8,550 nucleotides of DNA, from positions 1-8,550 of the forward strand of contig JAGLZJ010000030.1 in assembly GCA_023131555.1 (NCBI GenBank). Reading direction: 5' to 3'. Within the stretch, counting starts at the first letter, position 1; every line of letters begins with the position of its first letter. Position numbers and translations under genes: made by a program. This document shows positions 5,929 through 8,550 of this stretch, in pieces. A model generated the notes under the pieces. The model worked only from the letters and a program-made list of their open reading frames with translations, had not been told where the DNA came from and did not search any database. The stretch comes from Candidatus Bathyarchaeota archaeon (GTDB lineage: Archaea > Thermoproteota > Bathyarchaeia > Bathyarchaeales > SOJC01).

Positions 5929-6043
5929 AGCCGGAGATCTGGGGTTCAAATCCCCACGGGCCCGCCAACAGCATATTCGAGCGTTGCTTGGGTGTCGAGC
6001 GATCTGTCGAGAACAAGAATATTCTGCTGGTCGAAGGCACCGA

Positions 6044-6049
6044 TTTATT
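6044..6049 (+). promoter_or_regulatory. Weak TATA-like element before the HEXXH mini-gene
   Basis: TTTATT in ACCGATTTATTCTG lies about 40 bp before the ATG at 6086 and could drive it with a leader of about 12-15 nt. The rest of the 118-bp gap after the tRNA (5968-6085) shows a 10-bp palindrome AGAATATTCT (6017-6026, to within one base) and three TCGAG repeats (near 5977, 5995 and 6008) but no other recognisable element. Confidence 0.25.
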
Positions 6050-6085
6050 CTGTGTTGTTATCTTGTCAGTTAGATGTGAAAGGCA

Positions 6086-6301
6086 ATGTCTCGTAGGCAA
6101 CTGCAGTTCCGTTTCGTTTTTCCCCCTATTTATGGCGTTTATGATACTGGCGAGAGTACAATCTACGTTTTTGGCGATCACGACGGAAACATCGAAGATA
6201 TTCTGGGTCATGAAACTCTGCACTGGGCAGTTCAGAGAGTTGCAGGCAAGAAGGCAAGCTTAGCCTTGGACTACGTTCCCTCGCAGTCGTTGAGAATATA
6301 G
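6086..6301 (+). CDS. Small HEXXH-motif protein (putative mini-zincin), function unknown
   Basis: A 71-residue open frame, with ATG 6086 as the first possible start because TGA lies just upstream in frame. Residues 14-36 (PIYGVYDTGESTIYVFGD) read as beta strands. Residues 38-51 contain GHETLHWAVQRVAG, with His42-Glu-x-x-His46 as in zinc-dependent peptidases on a helix. KKASLALDYVP follows and offers Asp62 as a possible third ligand. It is far shorter than a complete metallopeptidase. It may be a stand-alone zincin-like core or a metal-binding protein that has kept the motif. Other frames over this stretch give no recognisable motif, and one antisense frame continues through the tRNA, which favours this one. 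There is no clear Shine-Dalgarno. Its position between tRNA-Arg and argS does not explain its job. I am fairly sure it is a gene, unsure of any enzyme activity. Confidence 0.62.
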   Translation: MSRRQLQFRFVFPPIYGVYDTGESTIYVFGDHDGNIEDILGHETLHWAVQRVAGKKASLALDYVPSQSLRI

Positions 6302-6341
6302 TATCGCTCCACCTTTGCTCAGTCAAGTTTCTCTGTAACAG

Positions 6342-6348
6342 TTTATTA
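6342..6348 (+). promoter_or_regulatory. Candidate TATA box of argS
   Basis: AGTTTATTAGC contains TTTATTA about 80 bp before the argS ATG. Initiation 25-28 bp downstream would start the mRNA close to 6370, exactly where a row of hairpins begins. An alternative TATA-like CTTAAAAG at 6374-6381 would instead start the mRNA near 6405 and leave a leader of about 20 nt. Confidence 0.35.
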
Positions 6349-6369
6349 GCTACTTCAAGGAGATGTTTT

Positions 6370-6412
6370 GCCGCTTAAAAGTGGCGTCGTAAGACGGAGT
6401 CAGCAAAAGCTG
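6370..6412 (+). promoter_or_regulatory. Three tandem hairpins in the argS leader/promoter
   Basis: GCCGCT-TAAA-AGTGGC (6370-6385, 6 bp with one G-U), CGTC-GTAA-GACG (6385-6396, 4 bp closed by a GNRA-type tetraloop) and CAGC-AAAA-GCTG (6401-6412, 4 bp) follow one another, ending 14 nt before the ATG of argS. No Shine-Dalgarno sequence is present in that last stretch. This could be a structured 5' leader affecting argS translation. Alternatively the first hairpin is a DNA dyad around a TATA box. Confidence 0.38.
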
Positions 6413-6426
6413 TCTGTGGTTGTTGC

Positions 6427-8379
6427 ATGGTTTCAACTAATCCATTTGGTGAGTTCAGAGTAGCTTGCGAAGTGGCTCTCAGAAAGGCTTTGAGCGAACT
6501 TCATCCAGAAGCAACCGACCGATCTCTGCTTTTAAATGAGCCTCCGAACCGGAGTTTCGGAGAACTATCATCAAACGTTATGCTTGAGCTCGCTCAATCT
6601 CGCTCTCAAGATACCCCGAAGAAACTTGCTGATCAACTAGTCCCGCTCATTCACGCAGACGGGGTTCCTGCCATAAGAGCAGTGAAGACTGCTGGAGCTG
6701 GATACATCAATTTCTACGCAGATTTCACCGAATTGTCAAGGATGACGATCGACTCAATCCGTAGCCTAGACTCACGTTACGGCTCTGTAAGAACCGAGAA
6801 ACCGATGAGCATCATTGTTGAGCATACGAGCGCGAACCCCATTTCTCCTATCCACATTGGGCAAGCGAGAAACCCCATCCTTGGAGACGCATTAGCACGC
6901 GTTCTTGAAGCCCGCGGACACAGGGTGTCTCGCCATTTCTACATCGATGACGTTGGACGACAGGTAGCAGTGGCAGCCTTCGGGTACAGGCTCATAGAGA
7001 AACCAAGCCCAATGGATGAGAAGCCAGACCATTACATTGGAACAATCTACACGATTACAAGTTGCATTGTTGAGATTAGCAGACTCAAAAGGGCACTCCA
7101 GCAGGCAGAGACCCTCTCGCCGGAAAAGACTATGCAACTCAAGTCTAGCTTAAGAGAATGGAACCAGGTAGCAGATGAGTTCCGAAAGAAGCACCCTCGT
7201 CTCTTCAAGCTTCTGCTTCACCAACTCCCCCTCGATGAAGACGTGGAAGCAAGAATTAACGCTTTGAACCGAGCCTATGAAGCTGGTGAACCAGAAGCAA
7301 AGAGGCTTATCCGTGAGACTTGTGGCTTATCAATGCAGGGTTTAAAAGAAACCCTCTCTCGCGTAGGAGTCTGCTTTAACTCCTGGGATTGGGAAAGCGA
7401 CCTTGTATGGAACGGTTCAGTGAGAGATGTCCTTGAGAACCTGAAAAAAACTGGCTACGTGTTTTCCGAAGGACCAGTTCTCGAGTTTGATGCCAACAAG
7501 GTTGCAGAGGATTTTGAACTGAAAGAAAACCTCGCCGTTAAGAAAGACCATGAGATCCCATCATTAACCTTGGTTAGAGCCGACGGCACTACTCTCTACA
7601 CAACTCGAGATATCCCATATACTCTCTGGAAATTCAAACAGGCAGAAAAAGTGATCAATGTTGTAGGTGCGGATCAGAAGCTTCCACAGTTGCAGTTGAA
7701 ACTGGCCCTTTGGGCCTTAGGTAATGAGAAACACGCAAGAAACCTCACTCACTTTGCCTACAGCCTTGTGAACTTACCGGGATACACCATGTCCGGGCGG
7801 AGAGGACGATACATAAGCTTTGATGAAGTGGTTGATGAAGCCATAAGAAAAGCCCTTGACGAAGTCGAAAAAAGATCACCCTCCTTGTCCGAAGAAGAAA
7901 AAACGAAGATTTCAAGAAATATAGGAATCGGAGCCGTAAAATTCGCCCTTATTGAAGTTGACCCCACAAAACCCGTGGTTTTCACCTGGGACCGAGTGAT
8001 CAACTTTGAGAGGAATAGCGCTCCCTACATTCAGTACTCCTACGCGCGTGCACGAAGCATCATGAGAAAAGCTGAGAGACGGGTCCTTGAAGCAGATTCC
8101 TCTCTGCTGATTGAGCCGGTCGAACAAGATATCATTCTGAAGCTCTCAAAATTCCCAGAGACCGTCATTGATTCCGCGGACAACCTGAAGCCTGATGCAA
8201 TCGCTGACTACGTAATAGCCTTAGCAGATAGATTCAACAGCTTCTACAATGCCATCCCCGTGCTGAATACATCCTCCGCCTCGTTAAGTGATGCGCGACT
8301 GGCACTGGTGGAATCTGTGACCATAGTGTTAAGAAACGCCCTCAGCCTGATTGGAATCGAAGCGCTAGAAAAAATGTGA
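6427..8379 (+). CDS. argS: Arginyl-tRNA synthetase
   Basis: A 650-residue class I synthetase that attaches arginine to tRNA-Arg in the cytosol. Residues 1-125 form the ArgRS-specific N-terminal tRNA-binding domain, which includes FGELSSNVMLELA. The catalytic domain opens with VEHTSANPISPIHIGQARNP; the HIGH motif reads HIGQ at 143-146. FYIDDVGRQVA (171-181), TLVRADGTTLYTTRDIPYTLWK (381-402) and NVVGADQKLPQLQ (411-423) are family signatures. The KMSKS loop is replaced by MSGRRG (455-460), normal for ArgRS, which commonly lacks the KMSKS lysine. Residues 200-310 form a long helical insertion as in archaeal enzymes. From about 500, FTWDRVINFERNSAPYIQYSYARA begins the alpha-helical anticodon-binding domain that ends at IEALEKM. 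ATG 6427 is the only start before an in-frame TAA at 6376. It lies 459 bp after the CCA end of tRNA-Arg(CCG), its substrate. Confidence 0.96.
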   Translation: MVSTNPFGEFRVACEVALRKALSELHPEATDRSLLLNEPPNRSFGELSSNVMLELAQSRSQDTPKKLADQLVPLIHADGVPAIRAVKTAGAGYINFYADFTELSRMTIDSIRSLDSRYGSVRTEKPMSIIVEHTSANPISPIHIGQARNPILGDALARVLEARGHRVSRHFYIDDVGRQVAVAAFGYRLIEKPSPMDEKPDHYIGTIYTITSCIVEISRLKRALQQAETLSPEKTMQLKSSLREWNQVADEFRKKHPRLFKLLLHQLPLDEDVEARINALNRAYEAGEPEAKRLIRETCGLSMQGLKETLSRVGVCFNSWDWESDLVWNGSVRDVLENLKKTGYVFSEGPVLEFDANKVAEDFELKENLAVKKDHEIPSLTLVRADGTTLYTTRDIPYTLWKFKQAEKVINVVGADQKLPQLQLKLALWALGNEKHARNLTHFAYSLVNLPGYTMSGRRGRYISFDEVVDEAIRKALDEVEKRSPSLSEEEKTKISRNIGIGAVKFALIEVDPTKPVVFTWDRVINFERNSAPYIQYSYARARSIMRKAERRVLEADSSLLIEPVEQDIILKLSKFPETVIDSADNLKPDAIADYVIALADRFNSFYNAIPVLNTSSASLSDARLALVESVTIVLRNALSLIGIEALEKM

Positions 8380-8451
8380 AGCAGGAACTCCGACACTTCT
8401 TGAGCTGACCGACTGACGCATGTGCGTGTAGAGAATCATTGGCTCCTGCTT
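8379..8451 (+). repeat. Inverted repeat downstream of argS
   Basis: AAGCAGGA (8379-8386, beginning in the argS stop codon TGA) and TCCTGCTT (8444-8451) are perfectly complementary over 8 bp and enclose 57 nt. Inside lie the dyad ACGCA-TG-TGCGT (8417-8428) and the direct repeat CTGAC-CGA-CTGAC. It may be a structured mRNA 3' end or a small RNA; I cannot assign it to an RNA family. Confidence 0.4.
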
Positions 8452-8460
8452 GCGCATCTG

Positions 8461-8473
8461 CTTCTCTCTTTTC
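8461..8473 (+). terminator. Possible pyrimidine-rich terminator of argS
   Basis: CTTCTCTCTTTTC follows the inverted repeat by 10 bp and is the best T-rich tract after argS, as expected for archaeal transcription termination. The run is interrupted by C residues, so it is a weak candidate. Confidence 0.3.
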
Positions 8474-8517
8474 GATTACGCCTTGGCTAGAAGTGTTGTG
8501 AACCTGCTGCTCTCATC

Positions 8518-8542
8518 CTTTAAAGAGAGAAAAAAGAGGTGA
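8518..8542 (+). promoter_or_regulatory. Upstream signals of the next gene
   Basis: CTTTAAAG (8518-8525) resembles a TATA box, and GAGGTGA (8536-8542) is a strong match to the anti-Shine-Dalgarno end of 16S rRNA, 3 nt before ATG 8546. The two are too close for both to serve the same transcript (initiation would fall at or past the ribosome site). Either the ribosome site is used on a longer transcript or the TATA box serves a leaderless start beyond the window. Confidence 0.35.
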
Positions 8543-8545
8543 GAT

Positions 8546-8550
8546 ATGGA
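8546..8550 (+). CDS. Start of a downstream gene cut by the window edge
   Basis: ATGGA at the right edge follows GAGGTGA with short spacing. Only the initiator codon and two further bases are visible, so nothing can be said about the product. Support rests wholly on the ribosome site. The 166 bp between argS and this point hold no other convincing reading frame. Confidence 0.4.

Larger units (their letters stand above)
5843..5967 (+). tRNA. tRNA-Arg (anticodon CCG) with two introns and encoded CCA
   Basis: Acceptor arms GGGCCCG (5843-5849) and CGGGCCC (5957-5963) pair over 7 bp, with discriminator G (5964) and CCA (5965-5967). The D arm is GCTC/GGGC (5852-5855/5866-5869, one G-U pair), and the T arm is TGGGG-TTCAAAT-CCCCA (5940-5956). 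The region between D and T arms is too long and 5871 onward does not pair directly with GCCGG. Removing 5874-5903 and 5912-5928 gives a perfect stem CCGGC/GCCGG and the seven-base loop CTCCGGA, anticodon CCG at 5908-5910, reading the Arg codon CGG. The variable loop is AGATC. The mature length is 78 nt including CCA. A20 in the D loop and C35 match known arginine identity positions. Arginine also fits the neighbouring ArgRS gene. The 5' end overlaps the regulator stop codon, and no separate promoter is obvious. Confidence 0.93.

Noticed and set aside
5912..5930. Ser (TGA) or Phe (GAA) anticodons read from the sequence before GCCGG
   Set aside because: They need the wrong stem partners or lack T33. 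The acceptor arm, discriminator and class I variable loop do not fit Ser or Phe.
5843..5967. tRNA as an integration site of a mobile element
   Set aside because: No integrase gene, no repeated tRNA 3' end in the window, and neighbours are housekeeping genes.
5837..6223. 128-codon minus-strand frame across the tRNA and the mini-gene
   Set aside because: Its C-terminal part is the antisense of tRNA-Arg (WGFEPQ-like text typical of translated antisense tRNA) and it shows no domain; a known kind of false gene.
5988..6263. 91-codon plus-strand frame overlapping the HEXXH mini-gene
   Set aside because: Hydrophobic, motif-free translation in another frame; the mini-gene frame has the HEXXH motif and fits a protein better.

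Overview
This window looks like part of an archaeal chromosome, most likely from a TACK-group (Thermoproteota, possibly Bathyarchaeia-like) organism. Markers are the C-terminus of sn-glycerol-1-phosphate dehydrogenase (archaeal lipid backbone), a bifunctional fructose-1,6-bisphosphate aldolase/phosphatase, a long archaeal-type FKBP, an archaeal-type ArgRS, and a tRNA gene whose introns fit bulge-helix-bulge processing. The phylum is an inference from gene content; no marker here fixes it. There is no IS element, CRISPR array or prophage signature, and no gap over 300 bases.

Layout. Positions 1-357 (+) hold the end of egsA, which converges on a minus-strand block. Read in the direction of transcription, that block is FBP aldolase/phosphatase (5201-4086), a ferritin-like four-helix protein (4014-3583), a GT4/GT5-type glycogen-synthase-like glycosyltransferase (3500-2220), a HIT-fold GalT-like nucleotidylyltransferase (2208-1192) and an FKBP prolyl isomerase (1105-413). 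Only the glycosyltransferase and the GalT-like gene are tightly coupled (11 nt). The others have gaps of 71-86 bp that contain plausible TATA boxes. From 5322 everything is on the plus strand: a ribbon-helix-helix plus winged-helix regulator (5322-5852), tRNA-Arg(CCG) with two introns (5843-5967), a 71-codon HEXXH mini-protein (6086-6301), arginyl-tRNA synthetase (6427-8379), and the ribosome binding site and first codon of a further gene at the right edge.

How the genes fit together. The minus block looks like sugar anabolism. FBP aldolase/phosphatase makes fructose-6-phosphate, and the glycosyltransferase/nucleotidylyltransferase pair could make and use a nucleotide sugar for storage glucan or glycoconjugates. 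The plus block places an arginine tRNA within 0.5 kb of the enzyme that charges it. The regulator gene starts divergently from FBP aldolase/phosphatase and ends inside the tRNA gene, so it links the two halves.

The most interesting part is 5840-6430. There the regulator's stop codon is supplied by the T8-A9-G10 bases of the tRNA. The tRNA only folds if a 30-nt intron at the non-canonical position 29/30 and a 17-nt intron at 37/38 are removed. The argS leader contains three back-to-back hairpins.
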